Source: Bartonella rattimassiliensis 15908 (GTDB lineage Bacteria; Pseudomonadota; Alphaproteobacteria; Rhizobiales; Rhizobiaceae). From it: a stretch of 36,783 bases of DNA. Of the stretch, positions 1 to 8,886 are shown one piece after another (the stretch's first letter is position 1; every line of letters starts with the position of its first letter). A program made the translations under genes and the position numbers. Location of the stretch: positions 40,058 through 76,840 of the forward strand of contig NZ_JH725064.1 in assembly GCF_000278215.1 (NCBI RefSeq), in the 5' to 3' direction. A model generated the notes under the pieces. The model made no database searches, was not told the origin of the DNA, and saw only the letters and a list, made by a program, of their open reading frames with translations.

Positions 1-86
1 GCGAAAAAGAACATGCCCTTTTAAAAAACTTTAGAGAGCTCAAACCGAAAAAACAGAAAGCAATTTTTTGGTTAATCTCTGATTAA
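1..86 (+). CDS. XRE-family regulator, 3' end only (partial)
   Basis: The window opens inside a gene. The reading frame starting at base 3 gives the last 27 residues (EKEHALLKNFRELKPKKQKA, then IFWLISD) and a TAA stop. These 86 bases are identical to 11268-11353, the end of the intact XRE regulator in this window, and the match continues with one change to about base 108. The helix-turn-helix itself lies outside the window. It is therefore another copy of the same repeated regulator family, recently duplicated or kept identical by gene conversion. Confidence 0.85.
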   Translation, partial: EKEHALLKNFRELKPKKQKAIFWLISD

Positions 87-220
87 ACGGAAGCATGCTC
101 ATCAACATTCTTCGTTATTCTTTGGCTTCTTAAAATTTTCCATACCCGATATCCCCCTTCAAACGACGGTATTTTTACAGAATAGGATAATTCATACTCT
201 AACTTGTTTTTTGTTTCCAT
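83..220 (-). CDS. possible 45-residue ORF downstream of yacG
   Basis: A short frame starts at an ATG 5 bases after the yacG stop and ends inside the inverse of the regulator gene at the window start. It reads METKNKLEYELSYSVKIPSF and onward, ending KNVDEHASV. A weak GAAG lies upstream. I do not recognise it. Its 3' end overlaps the end of the opposite-strand regulator by a few bases, and it may simply be a chance frame. Low confidence. Confidence 0.2.
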   Translation of the reverse strand: METKNKLEYELSYSVKIPSFEGGYRVWKILRSQRITKNVDEHASV

Positions 221-225
221 TATCG

Positions 226-450
226 TCACTCTTCTTCATCACTTTTTTGGGAAGGGGGTGGTAAGATATAAACGCCCGAAAGCCATCGATTTAAATCGAT
301 TGCTCGGCATCGTGTAGAACAAAAAGGATAGGAAGATTTTTGTGACATTTGACCACAAATAGGACAAGGATGCGGTGGACGACAAGAAGTCTCTTTTTGT
401 AAATTTGGCTCTTTTTGTTTTTGTTGAACCTTTGTCATCCGTTCCTTCAT
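226..450 (-). CDS. yacG: YacG zinc-binding protein (DNA gyrase inhibitor family)
   Basis: The product is 74 residues with a single zinc site: C29-x2-C32-x11-C44-x3-C48. After it comes the family signature RCRAIDLNRWLSGVYILP at about residues 47-64. YacG proteins are known in other bacteria as small zinc proteins that bind GyrB and inhibit gyrase; that role here is by family only. The N-terminal 25 residues are Lys/Gln-rich and not part of the domain, so the start could lie later (M5 is an alternative). It follows maf on the same strand after 94 bases, the usual infA-maf-yacG order of Rhizobiales. The acidic C-terminal tail is typical. Confidence 0.9.
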   Translation of the reverse strand: MKERMTKVQQKQKEPNLQKETSCRPPHPCPICGQMSQKSSYPFCSTRCRAIDLNRWLSGVYILPPPSQKSDEEE

Positions 451-544
451 TAATTTTTCTTCTATTTTTTTTTCATATTTTCTTTTTGTTGTTTTTTACC
501 CAACATTTATTTTTCCTAGCGATAAATTTCTCTCATGCATTTTT

Positions 545-1237
545 TCAATACATTTCTTCAGCCCAATGAGAGAAAAGTGGATATTGATAAGCAATCAACA
601 GATCAACTGTTTCAGCCAAAGGCAATCCCACCACGTTAGAATAAGATCCAGTGATATGAACCACAAAAGCCCCTGCTTTTCCTTGGATAGCATATCCTCC
701 GGCTTTTCCTTCCCATTCTCCTGAATCTAGGTAAGCCTTCATCATGGGCGAGGTTAATCGTCTAAAACGGACACAACTTTCAACCAATTTTACGGTTATT
801 TTTTCACGTTCATTGATCGCACAAATAGCGCCATAGACCTTGTGAGCCCTTCCAGAAAGGTAACGTAAACATTCATAAGCCTCATCTTCTCCCTCTGGTT
901 TTGGAATAACGGTGCGGCCCACAGCCACCACCGTATCCGCAGCCAAGATAATCATTTTTCGTGCAGAGAGTTTTTCTTGGCTATTCTGATTGTACCAGCG
1001 CAAAGTTTTTTGCGCTTTTAGCGCTTTTTCTTTTGCCAAACGTTTAGCAAGATTTGCAGGATGTTCTTTTAATTTTTGGGTTTCATCGATATCGCTTGCA
1101 TAAACCTGCTGAGGATCAATTCCTATTTGTGCTAAAAGCGCTAAACGCCGTGGTGAAGCGGAGGCAAGCACCAAATGAATTTTTTCCGCAAGGGTATCTG
1201 CCGAACGTTTTTTTCCCCACTCTCTTATGTTTCGCAT
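545..1237 (-). CDS. maf: Maf-family nucleoside triphosphate pyrophosphatase
   Basis: Maf proteins hydrolyse non-canonical or excess nucleoside triphosphates to monophosphates. The family start motif LVLASASPRR lies about 22 residues in, followed by SDIDET, KALKA, the catalytic-Asp segment ILAADTVVAVG, and the C-terminal YAIQGKAGAFV / GSYSNVVGLPL motifs. I chose the ATG at 1237 because AAGGGG lies 5 bases upstream; a GTG two codons earlier (1243) is possible. The roughly 20-residue N-terminal extension before the Maf domain is longer than usual. It lies between infA (upstream) and yacG (downstream), all on the minus strand, and is probably co-transcribed with yacG. Confidence 0.92.
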   Translation of the reverse strand: MRNIREWGKKRSADTLAEKIHLVLASASPRRLALLAQIGIDPQQVYASDIDETQKLKEHPANLAKRLAKEKALKAQKTLRWYNQNSQEKLSARKMIILAADTVVAVGRTVIPKPEGEDEAYECLRYLSGRAHKVYGAICAINEREKITVKLVESCVRFRRLTSPMMKAYLDSGEWEGKAGGYAIQGKAGAFVVHITGSYSNVVGLPLAETVDLLIAYQYPLFSHWAEEMY

Positions 1238-1496
1238 TTTCACCCCTTCACAATCGACTTTTCTCTCACCCCATTTTAAGCGCCATCGATCTCCTTACCC
1301 TTTTTTCTGCATTGATTTAACAATTTTTCAAATCCCCTTTATTTTCAATGTCCCTTTCAAATAGGACTCTTTTTCATTCATAAAAAGCACTCTCACGAGA
1401 AGGTTTCCTAAAGAGATGTAAAAAAGATAATATAAACAATACTATGACTTTATTATGAGTTTTACAAAAAGCACAAGCCCCACCCACGTAACTAGG

Positions 1497-1715
1497 TTAC
1501 TTATAGCGGTATGTAATGCGTCCTTTTGTCAAATCATAAGGTGTCATTTCCACCATGATTTTATCTCCTACCAACACGCGAATACGATTTTTTCTCATTC
1601 TCCCAGCGGTATGGGCAATAATTTCATGATCATTTTCCAGCTTTACGCGAAACATTGCATTAGGTAAGAGTTCAGTAACGATACCAGAAAATTCTAAAAC
1701 TTCTTCTTTTGACAT
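1497..1715 (-). CDS. infA: translation initiation factor IF-1
   Basis: The 72-residue product is full length for IF-1 and reads as a single S1/OB-fold domain: [20 protein letters not shown], then [20 protein letters not shown], then [18 protein letters not shown]-1 binds the ribosomal A site during initiation together with IF-2 and IF-3. An AAAGGA Shine-Dalgarno lies upstream of the ATG. About 260 bases separate it from maf; I see no clear terminator between them. Confidence 0.97.
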   Translation of the reverse strand: MSKEEVLEFSGIVTELLPNAMFRVKLENDHEIIAHTAGRMRKNRIRVLVGDKIMVEMTPYDLTKGRITYRYK

Positions 1716-2380
1716 AAATCATCATTTCCTTTACGATACACATATTTTGTTGAGCTATGCGTTATTTCTCAGCGTTCATATCCTATTTTCTTAAGTTTGT
1801 GAATAAAAATTCAGCCAAAAGAGAGAGGTTTTTCAAGTTTTCTCTTTCAGTTTTCACAAAGCATCATTTCACTCTTTAAGATACAAAATTTTATCTCTTC
1901 AAATTTTCCCCCTCGAATCCTTTCAAATTTCACTCGCTTATTTTTTCTAATTTTCGTTATAATTCTGTGACCACGAGCCAAGAAATTACGCTAAATTTTC
2001 CCCCTTTAAACCTTTTTCTCGAAGCCTCTGAGCATCCTCTACGACTCAAGACCATCCATCATTGTTTTCAACTTTTTCTCTTTTTCGCCTTTCACCAGCT
2101 AAAATCTCCTCAGCTCAAGCAGATAAAAGAATCTCCTCCATTCACGCACCTCATCCACAACAGGCTCCGTCCACGACACCTCCCATTCCACACCGCGCCC
2201 TCATTAATCCTCCCATTTATTAATTTCCAAACATTTCCTCCTCACGGCAACTCTCATCCACAACGGCCTCCTGCTTCACTCAATTCTCTACGCAGCCTCT
2301 GTGACCCATTTTTTTTTATTTTCACTCCCTACTTTGATCTTCCCCCTCCATTTATGTTTTTTCCATCTTTGTACAAGGCA
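1716..2380. other. non-coding, pyrimidine-rich decayed DNA
   Basis: No gene is supported. A 155-codon plus-strand frame (1967-2434) exists only because the DNA is C/T-rich and stop-poor. Its product is a run of Pro, His, Phe and Leu with no recognisable domain or ribosome binding site, and it runs into the dispersed repeat at 2381. Confidence 0.6.
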
Positions 2381-2605
2381 TTTATTTATAATGATAATTT
2401 AATGTTTTGTATGTTGAATGAGAGTCTTGAATAACGTAAGATTCTCTCATTTCAAATCTGTTTATGTTGCATCAATCAAAATCATTCGCTTGCATATTAC
2501 AAGCGGGATAAGCGTGTGGATAAAATTTGTATAAGAAAGGACTAAAAATGGCTCTTATAAACCGTCTTAATGCAAGGGGCTTCAGCATTGGCAAGCGCAT
2601 CCCCA
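2381..2605 (+). repeat. integrase-leader repeat, copy A
   Basis: This is one of at least seven diverged copies, in both orientations, of the DNA upstream of the integrase remnant at 24427. Shared landmarks in order are TTTATAATGATAAT, AACGTAAGATTCTCTCATTT, TCAATCAAAATCATTCGCTT, TGTATAAGAAAGGACT, then the first integrase codons (ATGGCTCTTA, with AACCGTCTTAATGCAAG). Downstream of about 2600 the integrase similarity is lost. Copy B, inverted, lies 0.7 kb further on. Confidence 0.8.
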
Positions 2606-3104
2606 TACTGTCATTGCCTCTCCTCAACACATAAAACTGCAACTTCCTTTTAGCGTATTCCCATTTAGGCTTTTGCACATTGCTAGAAAGCAGAAAGTTT
2701 TGTATAAAGTGTATTGCTTGACCGCATTTTAAACATTCCCCTTTAAAATCTTGAACTGCACGATTTTCACTTAAATGATAGATACAAAGCAGCCCATTAT
2801 TTTATTAATCAGCGTAAAATTTTTTGACAAATTGGGCTCTCGAAAGGAGCCATAAGCAGCATTTTACGATTTTTAAAAGAATTTTTATCCACATGCGTTT
2901 TTTTTGAAACAGACAAGAATATATTTGATCGATTCTTTATAAGAAGTTTGAAATGATAGAATTTCTTTTCTCCTCAACATCCACGACGATCCATTATCCT
3001 TATCAGTCAATGTTGCGTAAGCAGAACCAGCTTCAAAGCCTTTGCCTTTTTTCTAAAATAAAAATTTCAGAGTGCAATTTAAAAGAGAGATCTAAAAAGT
3101 ATAT

Positions 3105-3135
3105 AAAAAAAAGGTCTGTCTTTACTAAACAGACC
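3105..3135 (-). terminator. rho-independent terminator (minus strand)
   Basis: On the minus strand a perfect 7-bp stem GGTCTGT/ACAGACC with a 9-base loop is followed at once by nine T residues. It is oriented to end transcripts coming from copy B of the integrase-leader repeat, so it may be the surviving terminator of a deleted integrase gene. Confidence 0.85.
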
Positions 3136-3329
3136 TGCACAGAAATTCATTGAATAATTTCCATAAATTTAAACTACTCCCTCTAGAAGCACGAAAGATA
3201 CTTCAGAAGTACCAAAATGAATATTAAAGAGTTATCTAACACAAAACTAAGAAAAATCAAGAGCAAAACATTTTTATATTTATCGTATTTCTCACACCCG
3301 AAGTCTTTTCACCTGCATGCTTGTGGACA

Positions 3330-3540
3330 ATGTTGTGACACACCTTGCATTAAAACGTTTCATAAGAGGTATTTTTAGTTCTTTTTTTTATAGTTTTTAC
3401 CCACACGCCATCCGCACTTATTGTGCAAAGAAATGCTTTTAATTGATTCAAGCTAAACAGATTTGGCATGAGAGAATCATACGGTATTCGGGGTTCTAAT
3501 TCAAGGTGGACAACGCCAAGCTACCATTATAAATCAATGA
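3330..3540 (-). repeat. integrase-leader repeat, copy B (inverted)
   Basis: Read on the minus strand this repeats copy A: ATTGATTTATAATGGTAG, then CCGAATACCGTATGATTCTC, then AAAGCATTTCTTTGCAC, then CTTATGAAACGTTTTAATGC, i.e. the start of the integrase frame. It is strongly diverged, and no integrase similarity survives beyond about 3330. Copies A and B point toward each other. Confidence 0.75.
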
Positions 3541-3791
3541 CTTGCACGATATATTTTTTTTAGATCTTTTGCTTTCCCTATTCTTTCAGCACCGCTTAAA
3601 TGACTTAGTTTTTTCCCCTTATCAGTAAATTCTTTCTCATATTGATTTGCGGGACTTTTACCAGAAAGCGCTCTGTCTGTTTTCTAAAAGCGCTTTTAAA
3701 ATCCAGTGCCACCCACCTCACAGATCATTTTATATAACAAAAATTTTGCTGTACATCTTTCTCCATAAATCTTTATGAAACATCCCTCCAT

Positions 3792-3825
3792 AAAAAAGAA
3801 GCGGATTTTTAGACATCTCCGCCTC
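3792..3825 (-). terminator. terminator of the DUF5993-dsbB operon
   Basis: On the minus strand an 8-bp stem GAGGCGGA/TCCGCTTC (one G-T pair) is followed by six T residues. It begins 44 bases after the dsbB stop codon. Confidence 0.85.
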
Positions 3826-3869
3826 TTTAACAGTAAAGTTATAAGTTAAGGGTTATTAAAAATTTAAGG

Positions 3870-4451
3870 TTACGATGGGAACCAATTTGACAACAACTCA
3901 TACCTTACAGGATCATCGGCGCATTGTCCACCACCACATTCCAGTATAGTAGAAATCAAATTTGCCGCAATTAAAAACAGAAACAAGAAACTTGCTGTTT
4001 TACTCAACATCGGAAAAGGAGAAAATTCTTTGAACTTGTGTGCCAATTCGCCTAAAATCATAACGAATGATACAGCCAAGATGCAAAGGACAGAAATAAT
4101 GAAAGCCCATGTATAGAAATGCAATCCAAAGAATGTTGAACCATATCCCAGATCATCTGGAGTGATATGCAAGAAGACCTGCCGAGCAGCAACGATACAG
4201 GTTACCATACAGCCGAGAATAACCATACCATAATGAGTATTTTTCACTTTATGGTGAATATTAAGCAAGAACCCACATCCAGCGAGCATCAATCCAACGC
4301 GCTGCAACAAACAAAGAGGACAAGGTAACTCAAACTTTACTAACTGATAATAAAAAGCCACCACTAAGACAATTGATAACCCGATAAGTCCTAGCGTATT
4401 CATAAAGATGATGAAATTAGGATTTTTTTGTTCAACATTTTCCATGATCAT
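3870..4451 (-). CDS. DsbB-family disulfide bond formation membrane protein
   Basis: The 193-residue product has five predicted membrane segments (about 15-35, 50-65, 75-95, 112-134 and 152-168). The first redox pair is C44-P-L-C47 in the loop after helix 1, as in DsbB. The second pair, C172 and C177 (ECGGGQCADDP), is at the C-terminus beyond the last helix rather than in the helix 3-4 loop of E. coli DsbB; the loop here (PDDLGYGSTFFGLHFYTWAF) has no Cys. This matches a DsbB subfamily paired with a DUF5993 protein, whose gene ends 4 bases upstream. It probably re-oxidises a periplasmic thiol oxidase using quinone. M3 is an alternative start. Confidence 0.88.
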   Translation of the reverse strand: MIMENVEQKNPNFIIFMNTLGLIGLSIVLVVAFYYQLVKFELPCPLCLLQRVGLMLAGCGFLLNIHHKVKNTHYGMVILGCMVTCIVAARQVFLHITPDDLGYGSTFFGLHFYTWAFIISVLCILAVSFVMILGELAHKFKEFSPFPMLSKTASFLFLFLIAANLISTILECGGGQCADDPVRYELLSNWFPS

Positions 4452-4455
4452 TCTC

Positions 4456-4608
4456 TCAAAAAGATAAATTCAAAGTAGAAGTTGCGTGATGATTAAAAGT
4501 AAGAAGAATGACAACCAACAAAATTGCCCACAAAACGTAACTTATATTTTTTTTGCCATACACAGTGGTTATTGCTGTCCCTAAAGCGATTAAAAATGGA
4601 AAAAACAT
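4456..4608 (-). CDS. DUF5993-family small membrane protein
   Basis: A 50-residue product (MFFPFLIALGTAITTVYGKK, then two hydrophobic stretches ending FNHHATSTLNLSF) has a strong AAGGAG Shine-Dalgarno 9 bases before the ATG. Two short membrane helices and the C-terminal FNHHATSTLNLS match my memory of DUF5993, a family usually found next to dsbB-like genes. The dsbB gene starts 4 bases after this stop, so the two are surely one operon. The function of the family is unknown; a role as small partner of the DsbB-like protein is inference. Confidence 0.8.
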   Translation of the reverse strand: MFFPFLIALGTAITTVYGKKNISYVLWAILLVVILLTFNHHATSTLNLSF

Positions 4609-5471
4609 GATTTTTAGATCTCCTTTCTTAGCATCCGATGTCTAACTCTTATTATATAAGTGTCCAACATATTACAAAATTAGGCAAAAAAGAGACCATG
4701 GGGTTATTATTCACAATTCATCCTTCACTTTTATTACCATAATATTTCATAATATTTATGTGAAGAAATGATGAAGTATATAATTGCCGGAAAACACATA
4801 CCAACAAAAGCACCAAAGGGTTGATTTATTGCCTTTCCTTAATATCCGCAATTATATAAAGAGCATATTCTCCCCCATAATAAAGAATCAGCAGAGCACT
4901 AAAATAATCGATCTTTGAAGTTATAGAGAGGTCTCTCTCTAAATTTTTCTCGAAAGACTATCCTTATTTACACCTTACTTTTGACATAAAAATCTCTTTT
5001 TTATCGTAAATATTGTTTCAAAATGTTACACAATTTATATAATCACAATATTTAGCGAGCAGGATTAGCAAATAAAAATAAAATTAGCAAATAAAAAAGG
5101 ATAATATTTTCTGAAAGTCTTAGGCTCTCAGGATTTTTTCTTCCCATATTTTTTCTTTTTTTTCTGAAGTATTTTACCACTGAACCTCTTAACTTTTTCT
5201 AGTAAGCTTTCCACAGCAGATGATTCAATAACATTATTTTATGATTATCAGTATTTCCGGCAGTGTTTGATAGGCTTCAATTGTTTATTTTCATCTTTCA
5301 TATTCTCTAATAACTTTATAACTTTTTCTTTTTTGCCTTTTATCTGAAAATATGTCGCTCTTATTTAAAAATAACTGTTTCTTTATCATCAATTGGCTTT
5401 GCAAAGAAACGATAAAACGCTTAAAAAATAATGATTAAAGAATCGGATTGAATCTTTGAAAAGGATGTAGA
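4609..5471. other. non-coding region upstream of purE
   Basis: AT-rich DNA with no supported gene. A perfect 7-bp hairpin TAGAGAG/CTCTCTA lies at 4924-4941 and is followed by a T-rich run; it could be a terminator or leader hairpin. No purine riboswitch was recognised. Confidence 0.55.
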
Positions 5472-5969
5472 ATGGCGAAAAAATTGTGTGATGTCGGGCT
5501 TTTAATGGGGAGTCAATCGGATTGGTCAACGATGTGCCATAGTGCAAATATTTTGACGGATCTTGGTATTTCTCATAGTTCGCATATTGTTTCAGCCCAC
5601 CGAACGCCTGAACGCCTTTACCAATTTGGCAAAGAAGCGAAGGCCTTGGGTTTTAAAGTTTTAATTGCCGGTGCAGGTGGTGCCGCCCATCTTCCTGGAA
5701 TGCTAGCAGCCCTCACTCCTCTTCCTGTTTTTGGGGTTCCAGTGCACTCCCATTCTCTTTCTGGTCAAGATTCTTTGCTTTCAATTGTGCAAATGCCTGC
5801 AGGGATTCCGGTTGGCACGTTAGCCATTGGCAAAGCAGGTGCAATTAATGCTGCGCTTTTAGCCGCAGCCGTTATGGCTGTTTACGATGATGCTCTTGCC
5901 CAACGATTAGAAGATTGGCGTCAGCAACAAACAGCCAATGTCGCACCAACTCCTGTAACAGAGGTTTAA
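5472..5969 (+). CDS. purE: N5-carboxyaminoimidazole ribonucleotide mutase (PurE class I)
   Basis: PurE moves the carboxylate of N5-CAIR to give CAIR in purine synthesis. The 165 residues show the class I signatures: [10 protein letters not shown] (residues 12-21), the SAHRTPERL segment with H43-R44, [23 protein letters not shown], and the [20 protein letters not shown] loop. Length is normal. AAAGGATG precedes the ATG. purK starts one base after the stop, so the two are co-translated and act consecutively in the same pathway. Confidence 0.96.
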   Translation: MAKKLCDVGLLMGSQSDWSTMCHSANILTDLGISHSSHIVSAHRTPERLYQFGKEAKALGFKVLIAGAGGAAHLPGMLAALTPLPVFGVPVHSHSLSGQDSLLSIVQMPAGIPVGTLAIGKAGAINAALLAAAVMAVYDDALAQRLEDWRQQQTANVAPTPVTEV

Positions 5970-5970
5970 A

Positions 5971-7107
5971 ATGGCATCGTTTTCCACCACACTTTTTTCG
6001 CCCAATGCCACTTTTTCGTCCAATATGTTACCTCCAGGTAGTGTTATTGGTTTAATTGGAGGTGGCCAGTTAGCACGCATGTTAGCTATAGCGGCAGCAG
6101 AGTTAGGATTTCAAACGGTTATTTTTTGCCCTGAAGCAGATTGTCCAGCAACCCAAACAGCCAACAGCCATATTGTTTCCTCCTATGATGATCGATCAGC
6201 CTTAGATCATTTTATTTCTCGGTGTGATGTCGTCAGTTATGAATTTGAAAATCTTTCTCTTGAGACGGTTCAGTATGTAGAGAAGAGCAAGCCAGTTTAT
6301 CCTTCTTCCAAAGCTTTAGAGATTACACAAGATCGACTTTTTGAGAAACAATTTTTGCATGATCACGGGATCGGCACTGCCTCCTGGTATTCTGTTGACA
6401 ATTTTTCTTCTCTTTTTTCTAGTCTTGATGCCTTAGGTGGACGAGGTCTTTTAAAGACGCGTCGTTTTGGTTATGATGGCAAAAACCAAATCAAGCTTGA
6501 TCATCCAGATGAACAAACTCTTGACGAAGCCTTAAAGACTTTTCAGTCACAGCCTTCTATTTTAGAAGAAATTGTTCCTTTTTTATCGGAAATTTCTGTT
6601 CTCTCGGCGCGCACCAAACAAGGGGACTATGTTTTTTATGACTGTCCTGAAAACCAACATAAAAATGGTATACTTCATAAATCGTTTGTTCCATCCCATA
6701 TTCCCCTTAACGTGCAAAAAGCGGCCCAAGAAATCAGCGTAACTGTCATGGATGCCCTTGATTATGTAGGTGTTCTTTGCATTGAATTTTTTGTTTTAAT
6801 GGATGGTCAACTTTTAGTGAATGAGTTAGCACCGCGTGTCCATAATTCTGGTCATTGGACACAAAAGGCCTGCATCACTTCGCAATTTGAACAGCATATA
6901 CGTGCTATTTGTGGTCTCCCTTTGGGCAGCACATACCGCCATAGTGATTGCCAAATGACAAATCTTCTTGGTAATAATCTCAGCACTTTAAAATATTTTC
7001 TCACACAACAATGCACCTCGATTCATTTATATGGCAAAAGCACAATTCACCCGCAGCGCAAAATGGGTCATGTCATCCAATTAACCGGCCCCGCCAATAA
7101 ATCTTAA
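5971..7107 (+). CDS. purK: N5-carboxyaminoimidazole ribonucleotide synthase (PurK)
   Basis: PurK carboxylates AIR with ATP and bicarbonate to N5-CAIR, the PurE substrate. The 378 residues form an ATP-grasp enzyme: IGLIGGGQLARMLAIAAAEL near residue 26, DVVSYEFENL, the TRRFGYDGKNQ loop at about residue 162, EEIVPF, GVLCIEFFV and NELAPRVHNSGHWT. The first 18 residues are Ser/Thr/Phe-rich and lie before the domain, so M19 (MLPPGSVIGL) could be the true start, but the ATG at 5971 sits one base past the purE stop and fits coupling. Confidence 0.95.
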   Translation: MASFSTTLFSPNATFSSNMLPPGSVIGLIGGGQLARMLAIAAAELGFQTVIFCPEADCPATQTANSHIVSSYDDRSALDHFISRCDVVSYEFENLSLETVQYVEKSKPVYPSSKALEITQDRLFEKQFLHDHGIGTASWYSVDNFSSLFSSLDALGGRGLLKTRRFGYDGKNQIKLDHPDEQTLDEALKTFQSQPSILEEIVPFLSEISVLSARTKQGDYVFYDCPENQHKNGILHKSFVPSHIPLNVQKAAQEISVTVMDALDYVGVLCIEFFVLMDGQLLVNELAPRVHNSGHWTQKACITSQFEQHIRAICGLPLGSTYRHSDCQMTNLLGNNLSTLKYFLTQQCTSIHLYGKSTIHPQRKMGHVIQLTGPANKS

Positions 7108-8164
7108 TCCCTCTATCCACACGTACAAATCTTACCTCGCCCTATACAAATGCTTTGTTACACTTTTCCCCAATGGAACTGAAAAAACAACTTCTCACTT
7201 TCCAAACTACTTAACCTCCATGAACATCTAATTCACCCTCAAAAAAAGCTTCGCCCCACATTGATATCCATGGGGTTTGAAAGCCTCTTCCCCCTTCAAC
7301 CCTGCTCCTGACAGATCTTCACACACTCCTCCAAGCCACTTCTCCACCATGCTCACTCCACAAAGCTCCCCACCCCCATTAACAATCCAACAGCTCTTTT
7401 TTCAAAAACATCCCTTCACAGTCACAAGCAATTCACGAGCCCACTCTCCTTCGCCTCCCCTCCACCTTCCACAGCATCGTTTTTTGGGCATATTATAGAT
7501 CTATAGATCGTTCTCTTCCCTTTCCTTTTAATTCCAATCTTTATAGGATAAACGTGCTTTTTGCGCCTATAGCGAACCCTCTGAAATGATTTCTTATTGC
7601 CTCTAGTCTCGCTTCTTGTGTTCATTTTTTCACAAAGGTAGCAAGCTGCTCTGCTCTGTTGTTGAGCTTCCACGTCCAAGCTATAATTACAGTCCTAACC
7701 TTATCCTTCATAGAAACATCCTCTCTCCCCACATAAGGAGATATTCTCTGTGTTGATTTTCTAAGTCTTGAAGCATCTCTCCTTGTTTTATTTCGCGATA
7801 AAGCTTAAAATAGGAGATGTAAATACACTATACACTGAAAGAAAGCTGGTAAATTTAGCTTACGCTCTAAAACAACAGCGGTTTAAAATATTACTCACTT
7901 TAATATCTGTAATATTTATCACCTTTGTTATGTCTATTGCCTTCGTTCTTTCCCCTATAAAGTTACATTATTCACATTCTAGCGCCTAGCAGCGCTCAAG
8001 GACGAAGATTTCTGTGCCGATCTGTCAACAATCAGGTTTCTATTAAGTAACTTCAGCCGACATAAACATTTTATATTAAATGCCTCTTTAAATGCCTATT
8101 CGCCTATAGTTTTTAGTCATAAAAATATAATTGTACTCACAAAACGAATCGTTTATACAACGCT
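7108..8164. other. non-coding, C-rich then AT-rich
   Basis: No gene is supported. 7277-7498 is a C/T-rich chance frame. A TTG-initiated frame at 7768-7989 encodes 73 residues with one hydrophobic helix (LLTLISVIFITFVMSIAFVL); it resembles in style the small membrane proteins that follow and may be a remnant of one, but has no ribosome binding site. Confidence 0.5.
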
Positions 8165-8350
8165 GTGAGGAATCGTACATGCTTCATCAATAATAAAGGA
8201 AAAATATACTACGAACATAGCAAGTTGTTTGTGTTATATTATAATAGGTACAGGATTTTTTCACTCAAAAATCTGAGAAGCGTTAAGAAACTGAGTTATC
8301 AGCTTTACCAAAAGCTAAAGCATTCAAGAAATAAACGAATATCAACATGA
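8165..8350 (+). CDS. possible small basic protein, coupled to next gene
   Basis: A GTG-started frame of 61 residues, rich in Lys, Arg and Tyr (NRYRIFSLKNLRSVKKLSYQ), ends in an ATGA overlap with the next gene, whose own ATG has no visible Shine-Dalgarno. That overlap is the main support. I do not recognise the product. Confidence 0.3.
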   Translation: MRNRTCFINNKGKIYYEHSKLFVLYYNRYRIFSLKNLRSVKKLSYQLYQKLKHSRNKRIST

Positions 8351-8709
8351 CAACACCAAAGCTATCAAACACATCGCAAAAAACACAAAACGATACATCT
8401 CCTCAATGGGATTTAGTCCTCGATATCCAAAAAGAAGTTAAGGAAACGGTAAAGTTTGGTGTTGTTTCTCTGAGAGAATTTATCTTCATAATCTTTATAA
8501 GCGTCTGTTTATACATTTTCCTCTCAATCATAGGCAATGCAGATAAGGTTGAGATGGATGCTACAACTGCAATAGGGCTGATATGCGTATTAATTCTGTA
8601 CGGTTCGATCCCAATTTCTTTTGTGCTACGCATCATAATCAAGAAGAAACTGAAAAAAGTAATAAAACAACTAGATGAAGTTGTTGCTAATCGATCCACG
8701 GTAAGGTAA
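8347..8709 (+). CDS. unrecognised small two-helix membrane protein
   Basis: 120 residues: a hydrophilic N-terminus (about 1-40, with VLDIQKEVKETVKFG), two hydrophobic helices (about 44-63, EFIFIIFISVCLYIFLSIIG, and 74-97, IGLICVLILYGSIPISFVL) joined by a short acidic loop, then a Lys-rich cytoplasmic end (IIKKKLKKVIKQLDEV). It starts on an ATGA overlap with the preceding frame and the next gene begins 6 bases after its stop. No domain recognised. The predicted topology puts both ends in the cytoplasm. It is probably a real gene because the frame is long for AT-rich DNA and the sequence alternates clean helices and charged segments. Confidence 0.6.
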   Translation: MTTPKLSNTSQKTQNDTSPQWDLVLDIQKEVKETVKFGVVSLREFIFIIFISVCLYIFLSIIGNADKVEMDATTAIGLICVLILYGSIPISFVLRIIIKKKLKKVIKQLDEVVANRSTVR

Positions 8710-8715
8710 AGAGAA

Positions 8716-8886
8716 ATGATAGAAGCTATAATATTAGGGCGCATTTTAGGGGTCATAGGCGGTTGTGCAATTATAACATTGTCGGTTTGGCTTATTTATT
8801 CTACCATTAAATATCGGAAACTTTACCGTAAAGCGCTTACAGGACTAAACTTAGCAATTCAAGAATGTAATGAAAAGAATTCATAG
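8716..8886 (+). CDS. unrecognised 56-residue single-helix membrane protein
   Basis: The frame starts at an ATG 6 bases after the preceding stop, with a possible AGAGAAA ribosome site. The N-terminal half is one hydrophobic helix with glycines (LGRILGVIGGCAIITLSVWL), followed by a basic segment (KYRKLYRKALTG) and a polar end. Helix with following positive charges suggests an outside-to-inside orientation. Tight spacing implies an operon with the two-helix protein upstream. Function unknown. Confidence 0.5.
   Translation: MIEAIILGRILGVIGGCAIITLSVWLIYSTIKYRKLYRKALTGLNLAIQECNEKNS

Noticed and set aside
1967-2434. 155-codon plus-strand open frame
   Set aside because: C/T-rich DNA without stops; product is Pro/His/Phe/Leu-rich with no domain, no ribosome site, and it overlaps the dispersed repeat at its end.
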